DNA of 5,226 nucleotides from Lachnospiraceae bacterium Zagget3. Its GTDB lineage: Bacteria > Bacillota_A > Clostridia > Lachnospirales > Lachnospiraceae. The notes under the pieces were generated by a model. It was given only the letters and a program-made list of their open reading frames with translations. It was not told the DNA's origin and made no database searches. This document shows positions 1 to 4,897 of the stretch, one piece after another; within the stretch, counting starts at the first letter, position 1, and each line of letters opens with the position of its first letter. The position numbers were made by a program, and so were the translations under genes. The stretch lies in NCBI GenBank assembly GCA_001941025.1, contig MSHE01000033.1, positions 1 through 5,226 on the forward strand. Direction: 5' to 3'.

Positions 1-1251
1 ATGGAGGGTTTTCGCCTGTTCTTTGGCCTCCTCCAGCCGCTCCTGCTCCTCGGTGAAGCGGTTACTCAGCCGCGTGCCCTCGGTGGCCGCCCGGGAGAGC
101 CGTGCCTCCTTGTCCGCCTGGAACCGCTGCCGTGCCTCCTGCTGCTGCTGGGGCGGGAGGGTCTGGCCGCAGGTGGGACAGGTGGAGCCGGTGAACCGCT
201 CCCGGTTGATGTCCTGCCACCGCTGCCGGGCCTCCGTCAGGGAGGTCTCGTACTCCGCCACCCGCTCCTGCAAGCGGGTAATGTAGCTGAGCTGGGCCTC
301 CGCCTGCCGCCGGGCTTCCTCTGCCGCCCGTTCCAGGGCGGACAGGTCCGGGGCGTCGGTGCGCTGCATAGCCCGGTGCCGGTCGTTTTCCCGCTGCAAC
401 TCGGACTTCTCCAGGGTGGCGGCGGTGAGCTCGGCCCAGAGCTTGGCCTCGGCGCTGCCCGCCTTGTAAGCGGCCAGGTCGTCGCTGACCGTCTGCCGCC
501 GGGCGGTGAGGTCTGTAAGCTCCTTCTCCAAGCTGTCATAGTCCACCCCGGTCAGGGGCTTGGCGCTCCGCTCCAGCTCGTCCAGCCGGACGGGGATGCT
601 GTCCCGCTTGCCCTGAAGCTCCCGGCGCTGGGCGTTCAGCCGGGCGGTGAGGGTGTCCAGGTCGCCGCCCCCCAGGGCCTCCAGCAGCGGGGCGAACTGT
701 GGGTTGCCCTCCATCAGTTCCCGGTCGCCCGCCATGTGGGCCGCGTCAAAGAGGACGCTCCGCCGTTTCCGCCAGTCCAGGGCGGCGAAGGCGTCGGTGT
801 CCGTCAGCAGGCGAAAGCCGTCCTCCGTCCCCACCAGCTCTTTGATGGCGGCCTGATAGGTGGCCTTCTTGCACGGCACATCGTCCACGTAGAAGTCGCC
901 GGTGTTGCCGTCATAGACCGGCTCCGGGTTGCCCCGGCGGGTGGTCCATTTCTCGTACCAGGTGCGGCGGAGCTTTTTCTCCGCCCCGTCCACCGTCAGG
1001 ACGGCGGTGACGCTGGTGATGGCGTTGTGATCTGCCACCTCACCAGCCCCGTTCACCGGCTTGATCTCGAAGCTGGACGCACCGGAGCCGTCCTTGCCGA
1101 AGAGCAGCCACGTCCAGGCGTCCCGGATGGAGCTTTTGCCGGTGGCGTTCTCGCCGTAGATAGCGCAGCTGCGGCCGTGGAAGTCCAGGGTCAGGGCTGG
1201 GACGCCCTTGAAATGCTCCAGGCGGAGGGATTGGAGAAGAATTGTTTTCAT
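1..1251 (-). CDS. SMC/Rad50-like AAA ATPase with zinc hook (3' end outside window)
   Basis: The minus-strand frame from ATG 1251 stays open for 417 codons to the window edge, so the protein is incomplete. It opens with the fold typical of SbcC/Rad50/RecF-type ATPases: a first strand (LRLEHFKGV, residues 9-17) and a Walker A, GENATGKSS, at residues 33-41. A long charged Glu/Arg/Gln/Ala-rich region that looks like coiled coil runs from about residue 200 to the end. It is broken by CPTCG at 358-362, the CxxC of a Rad50-type zinc hook, followed by PPQQQQ. The second coiled coil, signature and Walker B must lie beyond position 1. An AAGGAGGG site at 1265-1258 supports the start, which overlaps the stop of the upstream gene as ATGA. 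Phages use such ATPases with nucleases or annealing proteins in recombination and DNA-end processing; no partner is visible here, so that role is inferred. Confidence 0.9.
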   Translation of the reverse strand, partial: MKTILLQSLRLEHFKGVPALTLDFHGRSCAIYGENATGKSSIRDAWTWLLFGKDGSGASSFEIKPVNGAGEVADHNAITSVTAVLTVDGAEKKLRRTWYEKWTTRRGNPEPVYDGNTGDFYVDDVPCKKATYQAAIKELVGTEDGFRLLTDTDAFAALDWRKRRSVLFDAAHMAGDRELMEGNPQFAPLLEALGGGDLDTLTARLNAQRRELQGKRDSIPVRLDELERSAKPLTGVDYDSLEKELTDLTARRQTVSDDLAAYKAGSAEAKLWAELTAATLEKSELQRENDRHRAMQRTDAPDLSALERAAEEARRQAEAQLSYITRLQERVAEYETSLTEARQRWQDINRERFTGSTCPTCGQTLPPQQQQEARQRFQADKEARLSRAATEGTRLSNRFTEEQERLEEAKEQAKTLH

Positions 1252-1559
1252 ACCTTGCCCTCCTTCGGCGGCTGCACCCCGCGCCATTGCCAGTTGGAGG
1301 GCTGAAATCCTCGCCGGGCGTCAAGGCAGGAGGCACACGGCTCATTATCGGCACTCACGCCGGAGTGGGCGCAGCAGTCGCAGATGCCGGACACATCCTT
1401 ATACAGCTGCTCCATCGTTGCGATAGCTTCTCTCAGGATGGCGCACTCGCCGTTTGTTCCGCAGTTGTGTTCGTGGCCGCAGCTCTGGCAGATAACTTGC
1501 CACGGCATATCTTCAGCCATGTTTTGCAGCGCACCCCGCAGGGTCTCATAATCCATCAT
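1248..1559 (-). CDS. small cysteine-rich phage protein, probable zinc binder
   Basis: A 103-residue protein with nine cysteines. The first cluster is C24-x2-C27-x5-C33-x5-C39. The second is CDCC at 60-63 plus CASC at 75-78, followed by F85-x-P87. A C-terminal CxxC pair followed by F-x-P is common in small uncharacterised phage proteins, so one or two structural zinc sites are likely. No enzyme motif, membrane segment or signal peptide is seen. The start is set at ATG 1559 because it overlaps the upstream stop (ATGA); ATG 1556, directly after it, is equally possible. An open frame continues upstream to 1628, but that part is antisense-like Ala/Gly-rich sequence inside the neighbouring gene. 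The gene lies between a membrane protein and the ATPase with 4-base overlaps on both sides, so all three are probably translated together. Function unknown. Confidence 0.8.
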   Translation of the reverse strand: MMDYETLRGALQNMAEDMPWQVICQSCGHEHNCGTNGECAILREAIATMEQLYKDVSGICDCCAHSGVSADNEPCASCLDARRGFQPSNWQWRGVQPPKEGKV

Positions 1560-1885
1560 TTCCGCACACCCCCAAACGCCAGCAGCGCCGAAGCGCCGGA
1601 CACCAGCGCCCAGGGCAGCAGCGCCCACGCCCGGTCACAGGCCCCCAGGATGATATACAGCACCCCGCACATGGTTGCAATCATCCCCACGCAGCCGAAA
1701 ATCAGCCCGGCCCACAGCAGGATTTCATTCGCCACATAGCGGTCTGTGGGGGTGGTGAGGCGGTCAATGGCCTCGTCGATGGCCCGCACGTCCTGAGTAA
1801 ACGGGCAGTCCTCCGTACCGTCTGCGAAGTCCTCGCAGTGCTCTTTCAGGTTCTCCAGCTGCGAGATTACATCTTGCGTTTTCAT
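1556..1885 (-). CDS. small membrane protein, two transmembrane helices
   Basis: A 109-residue protein. Residues 1-50 form a soluble, acidic, probably helical segment (SQLENLKEHCEDF, then DVRAIDEAIDRL). Residues about 55-80 (ILLWAGLIFGCVGMIA and on) are strongly hydrophobic, and a second hydrophobic stretch covers about 86-105, with a short CDR link between. This predicts a hairpin of two helices with both ends on the same side. The soluble part resembles a helical segment found in many uncharacterised phage early proteins. ATG 1885 is chosen: AAGGGG at 1901-1896 lies 10 bases upstream. A TTG two codons earlier (1891) directly follows the stop of a 9-codon ORF and could serve by re-initiation. 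The stop overlaps the next gene as ATGA. Not recognised as a holin: the long N-terminal domain and early-operon position argue against lysis. Function unknown. Confidence 0.78.
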   Translation of the reverse strand: MKTQDVISQLENLKEHCEDFADGTEDCPFTQDVRAIDEAIDRLTTPTDRYVANEILLWAGLIFGCVGMIATMCGVLYIILGACDRAWALLPWALVSGASALLAFGGVRK

Positions 1886-1892
1886 TTGCAAT

Positions 1893-1922
1893 TTACCCCT
1901 TGTCTCCGCAAAAGTTGCTCAT
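1893..1922 (-). CDS. possible 9-residue leader ORF
   Basis: ATG 1922 to TAA 1893 encodes MSNFCGDKG. Its AAAGGAG (1937-1931) with an 8-base spacer is the best Shine-Dalgarno on the minus strand here, better than that of the membrane-protein gene that follows. The stop is two bases from a possible TTG start (1891) and about 8 bases from ATG 1885, so the ORF may serve to load ribosomes for re-initiation on the downstream gene. It could also be the stump of a lost gene. No evidence that the peptide itself has a function. Confidence 0.4.
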   Translation of the reverse strand: MSNFCGDKG

Positions 1923-1982
1923 GTGGGTGTCTCCTTTCTTGGCTGTGTTATGTGATGATTACTGTCCGGTGGGGCAGCTTTA

Positions 1983-1997
1983 GACACGAAGTGTGAC
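1983..1997. promoter_or_regulatory. fourth TGTGAC operator-like site, downstream of cro-like gene
   Basis: GACACG-AAG-TGTGAC has the same 6-3-6 layout as the three sites in the divergent control region and shares the TGTGAC half exactly with two of them. It lies just past the stop of the cro-like gene and ahead of the rest of the leftward operon. A TTGAAT (2003-1998 region, minus strand) beside it could be a weak -35 box, but no convincing -10 follows. A role as auxiliary operator is inferred. Confidence 0.5.
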
Positions 1998-1999
1998 AT

Positions 2000-2198
2000 T
2001 CAAGAGTAAAAAATATACTCTACGGTGGTATTGTAATACTGGGCAATCCGGGTCTTCAGCTCATCGCGGGGGATTCTGGCCCCGGTCTCATACATTCCGA
2101 TGGCAGAAACGCTGATTCCCAGTGCTTTTGCCACCGATTCACGGCTTTTTTTCGCCCCGAAGCTCAATCAGCTTCTTTACGATTCGTTCACTGTCCAC
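2000..2198 (-). pseudogene. Cro-like HTH regulator, frameshifted in an A7 run
   Basis: AGGAGGTGA (2214-2206) sits 7 bases before GTG 2198, which starts VDSERIVKKLIELRGEK. The reading frame then hits TGA after two more codons. Skipping one A in the A7 run (plus-strand T run 2146-2152) gives SRESVAKALGISVSAIGMYETG and a clean continuation to YIFYS and TGA at 2002-2000: 65 residues, the usual size of a Cro-type helix-turn-helix protein. It is the first gene behind the leftward promoter and faces a CI-like gene, the classic place for Cro. Its helix LGISVSAIGMYETG almost equals LGISRSAVGMYETG in the CI-like protein. As written, the gene makes only a 19-residue peptide. The extra base may be a real inactivating mutation, a sequencing error or a slippage site. 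Identity as an HTH protein is firm; the Cro role is inferred from position and size. Confidence 0.85.
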
Positions 2199-2223
2199 GA
2201 TAGGTTCACCTCCTGATTCGTTT

Positions 2224-2238
2224 GTCACAATCTGTGAC
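2224..2238. promoter_or_regulatory. operator O1, perfect 6-3-6 inverted repeat
   Basis: GTCACA-ATC-TGTGAC is perfectly symmetric. It lies just downstream of the leftward -10 box, about where the cro-like transcript begins, and before its ribosome binding site. Binding here would block leftward transcription. A poorer related half site, ATCACA, occurs at 2251-2256. Confidence 0.75.
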
Positions 2239-2245
2239 TACTGCT

Positions 2246-2273
2246 ATTATATCACATCTTTTCAGTTTGCCAA
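2246..2273 (-). promoter_or_regulatory. leftward early promoter (cro-like gene and operon)
   Basis: On the minus strand, -35 TTGGCA (2273-2268), a 16-base spacer and a consensus -10 TATAAT (2251-2246). The transcript would begin near 2239. Operator O2 covers the -35 box and O1 the start point, so the promoter should be repressed by the CI-like protein. Confidence 0.75.
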
Positions 2274-2286
2274 CACGTTTTGTGAC
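2272..2286. promoter_or_regulatory. operator O2
   Basis: AACACG-TTT-TGTGAC has a 6-3-6 layout with one perfect TGTGAC half and one degenerate half. It overlaps the -35 box of the leftward promoter, and its centre is 48 bp from O1 and 32 bp from O3. Confidence 0.6.
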
Positions 2287-2295
2287 ATTTTTCTC

Positions 2296-2323
2296 TTGAC
2301 ACTTTCACATTTTGTGTTATGAT
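2296..2323 (+). promoter_or_regulatory. rightward promoter of CI-like repressor
   Basis: Consensus -35 TTGACA (2296-2301), a 16-base spacer and -10 TATGAT (2318-2323). The spacer is filled by operator O3, so the repressor probably limits its own synthesis. A possible ATG at 2319 lies inside this -10 box and therefore cannot be the translation start. Confidence 0.8.
2304..2318. promoter_or_regulatory. operator O3, inside repressor promoter
   Basis: TTCACA-TTT-TGTGTT has a perfect CACA/TGTG core in the same 6-3-6 frame as O1, with diverged outer bases. It sits between the -35 and -10 boxes of the CI-like gene, which fits weaker binding and autoregulation. Confidence 0.6.
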
Positions 2324-2351
2324 AGAGGTATCAATCAAAGAGGTGATGCAA

Positions 2352-2795
2352 ATGAAAATCTATGCCGCTCGTATTAAGCAGCTTCGCACGGAAAAAGGCT
2401 TGTCGCAAGACCAGCTTGCGGCGCTCCTCGGAATTTCCAGAAGTGCCGTCGGGATGTACGAAACAGGGAAACGGGAGCCGGATTTGGAAACCTGTGAAGC
2501 CATAGCAGATATTTTTAACATTGACATGGATTATTTGACCGGCCGCTCGGAGATTGAACGAAAGGCCGAAGCCTATGACGCCTATATGAAATCCGAGGCG
2601 GCAAAGATGCACCTCACCATCACCGACACCGACCCCCAGCTGGAGGAGCTGAACCGCAACGCCCAGCAGCTCAACGCTCAGGGCCTCCAGAAGCTGGTGG
2701 ACTACTCGGACGACCTGCTGGGCAATCCGATTTATCAGAAGCAAACGCCGGGCGGGTCGTCAGCCTCCGATGGTATAGAAGATAGAATGGCGTAG
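2352..2795 (+). CDS. CI-like XRE-family repressor
   Basis: A 147-residue protein. Residues 1 to about 60 are a complete XRE/Cro-CI helix-turn-helix domain: IKQLRTEKGLSQDQLAALLG, then ISRSAVGMYETGKREPD with the recognition helix, ending in the typical DYLTGRS. The remaining ~85 residues are acidic and helical (QLEELNRNAQQLNAQGLQ, LVDYSDDLL) and probably form a dimerisation tail. There is no S24 peptidase domain or Ala-Gly cleavage site, so RecA-driven self-cleavage is not expected. ATG 2352 is chosen because GAGGTG (2340-2345) lies 6 bases upstream; ATG 2346 overlaps that site too closely. The gene faces the cro-like gene across four operator-like repeats and should hold the leftward operon silent in the lysogen. 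hicAB and integrase follow on the same strand. HTH identity is firm; the prophage-repressor role is inferred from layout. Confidence 0.92.
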   Translation: MKIYAARIKQLRTEKGLSQDQLAALLGISRSAVGMYETGKREPDLETCEAIADIFNIDMDYLTGRSEIERKAEAYDAYMKSEAAKMHLTITDTDPQLEELNRNAQQLNAQGLQKLVDYSDDLLGNPIYQKQTPGGSSASDGIEDRMA

Positions 2796-2798
2796 CAG

Positions 2799-2847
2799 CA
2801 CATATAAAAATATTTGTTTTCGCAGTTGACAAATACTTTTATATGTG
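2799..2847. repeat. 19-bp inverted repeat over the hicAB promoter, probable HicB operator
   Basis: Arms 2799-2817 and 2829-2847 match at 18 of 19 positions (A2810 faces C2836) around an 11-base centre. The right arm starts inside the -35 box and fills the promoter spacer, so a protein bound here would shut off hicAB. HicB antitoxins carry a ribbon-helix-helix or HTH domain and repress their own operon by binding palindromes at the promoter, which makes this the likely target. In the read-through transcript from the repressor gene it would also fold as an AU-rich hairpin, but it lacks a U tail. Confidence 0.7.
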
Positions 2848-2854
2848 TTATCAT
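2826..2854 (+). promoter_or_regulatory. hicAB promoter
   Basis: Perfect -35 TTGACA (2826-2831), an ideal 17-base spacer and -10 TATCAT (2849-2854), 21 bases before the hicA start codon. The ATG at 2843 lies inside the spacer and cannot be translated from this promoter. Confidence 0.8.
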
Positions 2855-2875
2855 ATACTTGTCAGGAGAGATAAC

Positions 2876-3073
2876 GTGAAAAGTTATTCGTCGAGGGAAG
2901 TCATCAAAGCACTACAGGCAGACGGTTGGTATCTGGTCAATGTTGTGGGAAGCCATCACCAGTTCAAGCACCCGGAAAAGAAGGGCCGCGTCACGGTGAA
3001 GCACCCGGACAAGGACATACCTCCCAAAACCTTGCAGAGCATTGAGCGGCAATCCGGGCTTACCTTCCGGTAA
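2876..3073 (+). CDS. hicA: HicA-family toxin (mRNA interferase)
   Basis: A 65-residue protein that matches the HicA family over its full length: KSYSSREVIKALQADGWYLV, then the signature GSHHQFKHP at 25-33, then VTVKHPDKDIPPKTLQSI. HicA has a double-stranded-RNA-binding-like fold and cuts mRNA independently of the ribosome; the second His of the GSHH motif (H28) matches the catalytic His of characterised members. It is intact, so the toxin should be active unless bound by HicB. GTG 2876 is chosen: AGGAG (2864-2868) is 7 bases upstream and the family's N-terminus is M/V-K-S-Y; the ATG at 2843 would lie inside the promoter. The gene follows the CI-like repressor by 80 bases with its own promoter and precedes hicB by 70 bases, an unusually wide gap for a toxin-antitoxin pair. 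Confidence 0.94.
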   Translation: MKSYSSREVIKALQADGWYLVNVVGSHHQFKHPEKKGRVTVKHPDKDIPPKTLQSIERQSGLTFR

Positions 3074-3097
3074 GCCCTCCCTCCTGATATTGATGTT

Positions 3098-3115
3098 GCT
3101 TCCCAAACCGGAAGC
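3098..3115 (+). other. small stem-loop between hicA and hicB
   Basis: GCTTCC and GGAAGC form a perfect 6-bp stem with a 6-base loop, about 28 bases before the hicB start. There is no U tail, so it is not a terminator. It could affect hicB translation or message stability; it may also be chance. Confidence 0.3.
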
Positions 3116-3143
3116 GTGAATTGAATTGAAATGGGGAATTGAC

Positions 3144-3569
3144 ATGAAAAAGCCTGAACGTTATGTGTATCCCGCCGTCTTTACCTGTGAGCCGGGGCAG
3201 GAGATCGCGGTCGTATTCCCGGATCTGGACGTGGCCACCAGCGGCGAAAATGACGCGGACGCGCTGCTGTCCGCCCGTGAGCTTTTGGGCTGTGTGATGT
3301 TTGGCCTGGAGGAGGATGGGGAGGAAATTCCGGTTCCCACTCCGTTGTCCCAGGTGCAGACCCAGGAGGGGGAGACGGTGATGCTGGTTGACGTATATAT
3401 GCCGTCTGTCCGTATGGCCGAAATTAACCGGTCTGTCAACCGCACCGTTACCCTTCCGGCATGGCTGAACGCCGCCGCCCAGGAGCGGAACATCAACTTT
3501 TCGCAGGTGCTGCAAGAGGCGTTGAAGAAACTGATTGCACCCCATGACGCCGCCGACGCCGCAATATAA
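3144..3569 (+). CDS. hicB: HicB-family antitoxin
   Basis: A 141-residue protein in two parts. Residues about 5-90 form the HicB RNase H-like partner-binding domain: YPAVFTCE, then VVFPDLDVATSGEN, then ADALLSARELLG, matching the family pattern v.FPDl..c.t.G...eAl..A. Residues about 98-131 (RTVTLPAWLNAAAQ, then NINFSQVLQEALKKLI) are a ribbon-helix-helix DNA-binding domain. HicB binds and blocks HicA, and through the C-terminal domain should repress the operon at the 2799-2847 palindrome. ATG 3144 is preferred: GGGGA at 3133-3137 is 6 bases upstream and homologues begin close to this point; TTG 3126 would add six residues. The Shine-Dalgarno is only moderate. The gene is full length with no damaged motif, so the pair appears functional. 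Confidence 0.93.
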   Translation: MKKPERYVYPAVFTCEPGQEIAVVFPDLDVATSGENDADALLSARELLGCVMFGLEEDGEEIPVPTPLSQVQTQEGETVMLVDVYMPSVRMAEINRSVNRTVTLPAWLNAAAQERNINFSQVLQEALKKLIAPHDAADAAI

Positions 3570-3608
3570 AACAAAAAACCGCCCCGGTGCGCCAACACCG
3601 AAGCGGTT
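3568..3608 (-). terminator. intrinsic terminator reading leftward, behind hicB
   Basis: AACCGC/GCGGTT and CGGTG/CACCG form an 11-pair stem with a 2x2 internal loop and a 6-base apex (3577-3608). On the minus strand the stem is followed by TTTTTTGTTTT; on the plus strand by CAAGG. It therefore works as a terminator for leftward transcription, although no leftward gene is seen to its right. It begins directly at the hicB stop. Confidence 0.65.
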
Positions 3609-3609
3609 C

Positions 3610-3646
3610 AAGGGGTAGTAAAGTTTCCAGACCGTTACTACCCTTT
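3610..3646 (+). terminator. hairpin between hicB and integrase, possible weak terminator
   Basis: GGGTAGTAA (3613-3621) pairs perfectly with TTACTACCC (3635-3643); outer A-T and G-T pairs extend it to 3610-3646. The loop is 13 bases. The tail is TTTCATTAT, a poor U run. It could end hicAB transcription partly, or control integrase expression from its leader. Confidence 0.45.
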
Positions 3647-3688
3647 CATTATAGCATATATTGCCAAAAATGAAAGGAGAATTTTCCC

Positions 3689-4722
3689 ATGACACAAAAA
3701 AATTACAAGCGCACCAACGGCACCGGCAGCGTGTACAAGCGTGGCCGCTCGTGGGTGGCGATCTCCCCCGCCCGGTACCGGGAGGACAGGGACGGCGTCG
3801 TCCGTCCCTTCCGGCAGCAGCTGGGGAGCTTCCCCACCAAAGCGGAGGCCCGCGCCGCCCCGGAGCGTTTCAACCAGGCCCCCACGGACAAGTACAACGT
3901 CACCGTGGGGGACGCCTATACCATCTTCATCCGCAAGGTGGAGCGGGACAAGTCCGAGGCAGCGGTCAAGTCCTACACCGCCGCCTGGAAGAAAATGTCC
4001 TACATGGAGCGCTGGCCCCTCCGGGACCTGCGCACCGACGCCATGCAGGAAGTCATTGACGCCAACGCCGACAAGTCCGCCAGCACCCTGAACAATATCA
4101 AAATCGTGTTCATGGCCATCTGCGAATACGGCGAGCGGAACGACATCCTCCGCCGGAACTATGCGAAATTCATTGAGATTCCCAAAAAGGAGAAGGTGGT
4201 GAAGGACGCCTTTTCTGAGCTGGAGCTGGAGAAGATCCGTCAGGCCGTGGACGTGGTGCCCTTTGCCGATGTGATTTATTTCATGTGCCTCACCGGCTGG
4301 CGGGTGGGGGAGGTGGTGCTGTTCCGCCAGGAAGATTTTGACCGCCAGAACTGGACGCTGAGAGGCGGCGTAAAGACCGAAGCGGGGAAGGGTAGGTACC
4401 CATCCCCGTACCGGTTCGGGCCGTGGTGGCCCGCTGGGCGGCCCGCGGGACGGAGTATATCTTTACAGACCCAGCCGGGAAGCAGATGACCACAGCGGCA
4501 TTCCGCACGAAGTATTTCGCCCCCGCGCTGGAACAGATCGGCGTCCGTCCCCTGACGCCCCATGCCACCCGCCGCGCCGCTGAGACCATGGCGGCGAAGT
4601 CCGGGATGCGCCCGGAGCTGATGCTGGCCGTGTTTGGGCACACCGATTACAAGACGGACGTGGAGCATTATATCCGGCCCAGCACGGAGACGATTGCCGA
4701 GGCCATGGCACAGATGGGATAA
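3689..4722 (+). pseudogene. int: phage tyrosine integrase, interrupted by a single-base frameshift
   Basis: Frame 1 (3689-4396) gives 236 residues: an AP2-like arm-binding domain at 1-60 (GTGSVYKRGRSW, then LGSFPTKAEA), a SAM-like core-binding domain at about 70-165, and the start of the catalytic domain with LTGWRVGE (Arg I = R205) and VKTEAGKG (Lys229). It then drifts into nonsense and stops at 4489. A -1 step at AGG 4394-4396, so that GTA 4396 is read next, gives VPIPVPVRAVVARW and an intact C-terminus with HATR (H292, R295), GHTD (H318) and VEHYIRP (Tyr328). The joined protein is 344 residues, normal for the family. AAAGGAGA (3673-3680) with 8-base spacing supports ATG 3689. As written, Arg and Tyr lie on separate polypeptides, so recombination should fail. 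GGTAGGTACCC probably lost one G. Real decay or a sequencing error cannot be separated here. Confidence 0.92.
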
Positions 4723-4725
4723 CGC

Positions 4726-4760
4726 AAACCGGGCTGAAAAGTTCACAGCCCGGTTTTTTT
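4726..4760 (+). terminator. strong intrinsic terminator after integrase
   Basis: AACCGGGCTG (4727-4736) and CAGCCCGGTT (4746-4755) form a perfect 10-bp GC-rich stem with a 9-base loop, followed by seven T (4754-4760). It begins four bases after the integrase stop and closes the rightward unit. Confidence 0.92.
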
Positions 4761-4828
4761 GATGGTTTGCCGGTTGCTGTCACGTTGCCGACATTTGGGG
4801 CGAAAACCATTGATATTTCAGCATCGGG

Positions 4829-4856
4829 GGATTAAAAGCAGCTTAAATTTTAATCC
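4829..4856. repeat. 9-bp inverted repeat, possible integrase core site
   Basis: GGATTAAAA (4829-4837) and TTTTAATCC (4848-4856) are perfect inverted arms around a 10-base centre. Tyrosine integrases bind two inverted core sites flanking the crossover, and this lies about 100 bp beyond the integrase gene, so it is a candidate. An RNA hairpin is an alternative. Confidence 0.35.
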
Positions 4857-4897
4857 TGATTTTTCGGGTGGGCAGGTTCCGCACTTTCGGTGGGGTC

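Noticed and set aside
1..1305. Long plus-strand open frame (434 codons) at the left end
   Set aside because: It is codon-aligned antisense to the ATPase gene. The minus strand has Walker A, zinc hook, Shine-Dalgarno and gene overlap, while the plus frame is low-complexity Leu/Gly/Pro/Val-rich with no start signal.
1242..1739. Plus-strand frame of 165 codons
   Set aside because: It lies opposite the Cys-rich and membrane protein genes, which have conserved features, overlap signals and plausible starts.
2146..2152. A AAA AAG slippery heptamer in the cro-like gene as a programmed -1 frameshift
   Set aside because: The heptamer is in the right phase for a -1 shift, but the HTH continuation is in the +1 frame, so a dnaX-type shift would not restore the protein.
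2843..2875. Earlier ATG start for hicA at 2843
   Set aside because: It lies inside the -35/-10 spacer of the hicA promoter, and the extra residues do not fit the family N-terminus.
3060..3695. Minus-strand open frame of 211 codons across hicB
   Set aside because: Antisense shadow of hicB and its flanks; no ribosome binding site or recognisable domain, and it crosses both hairpins.
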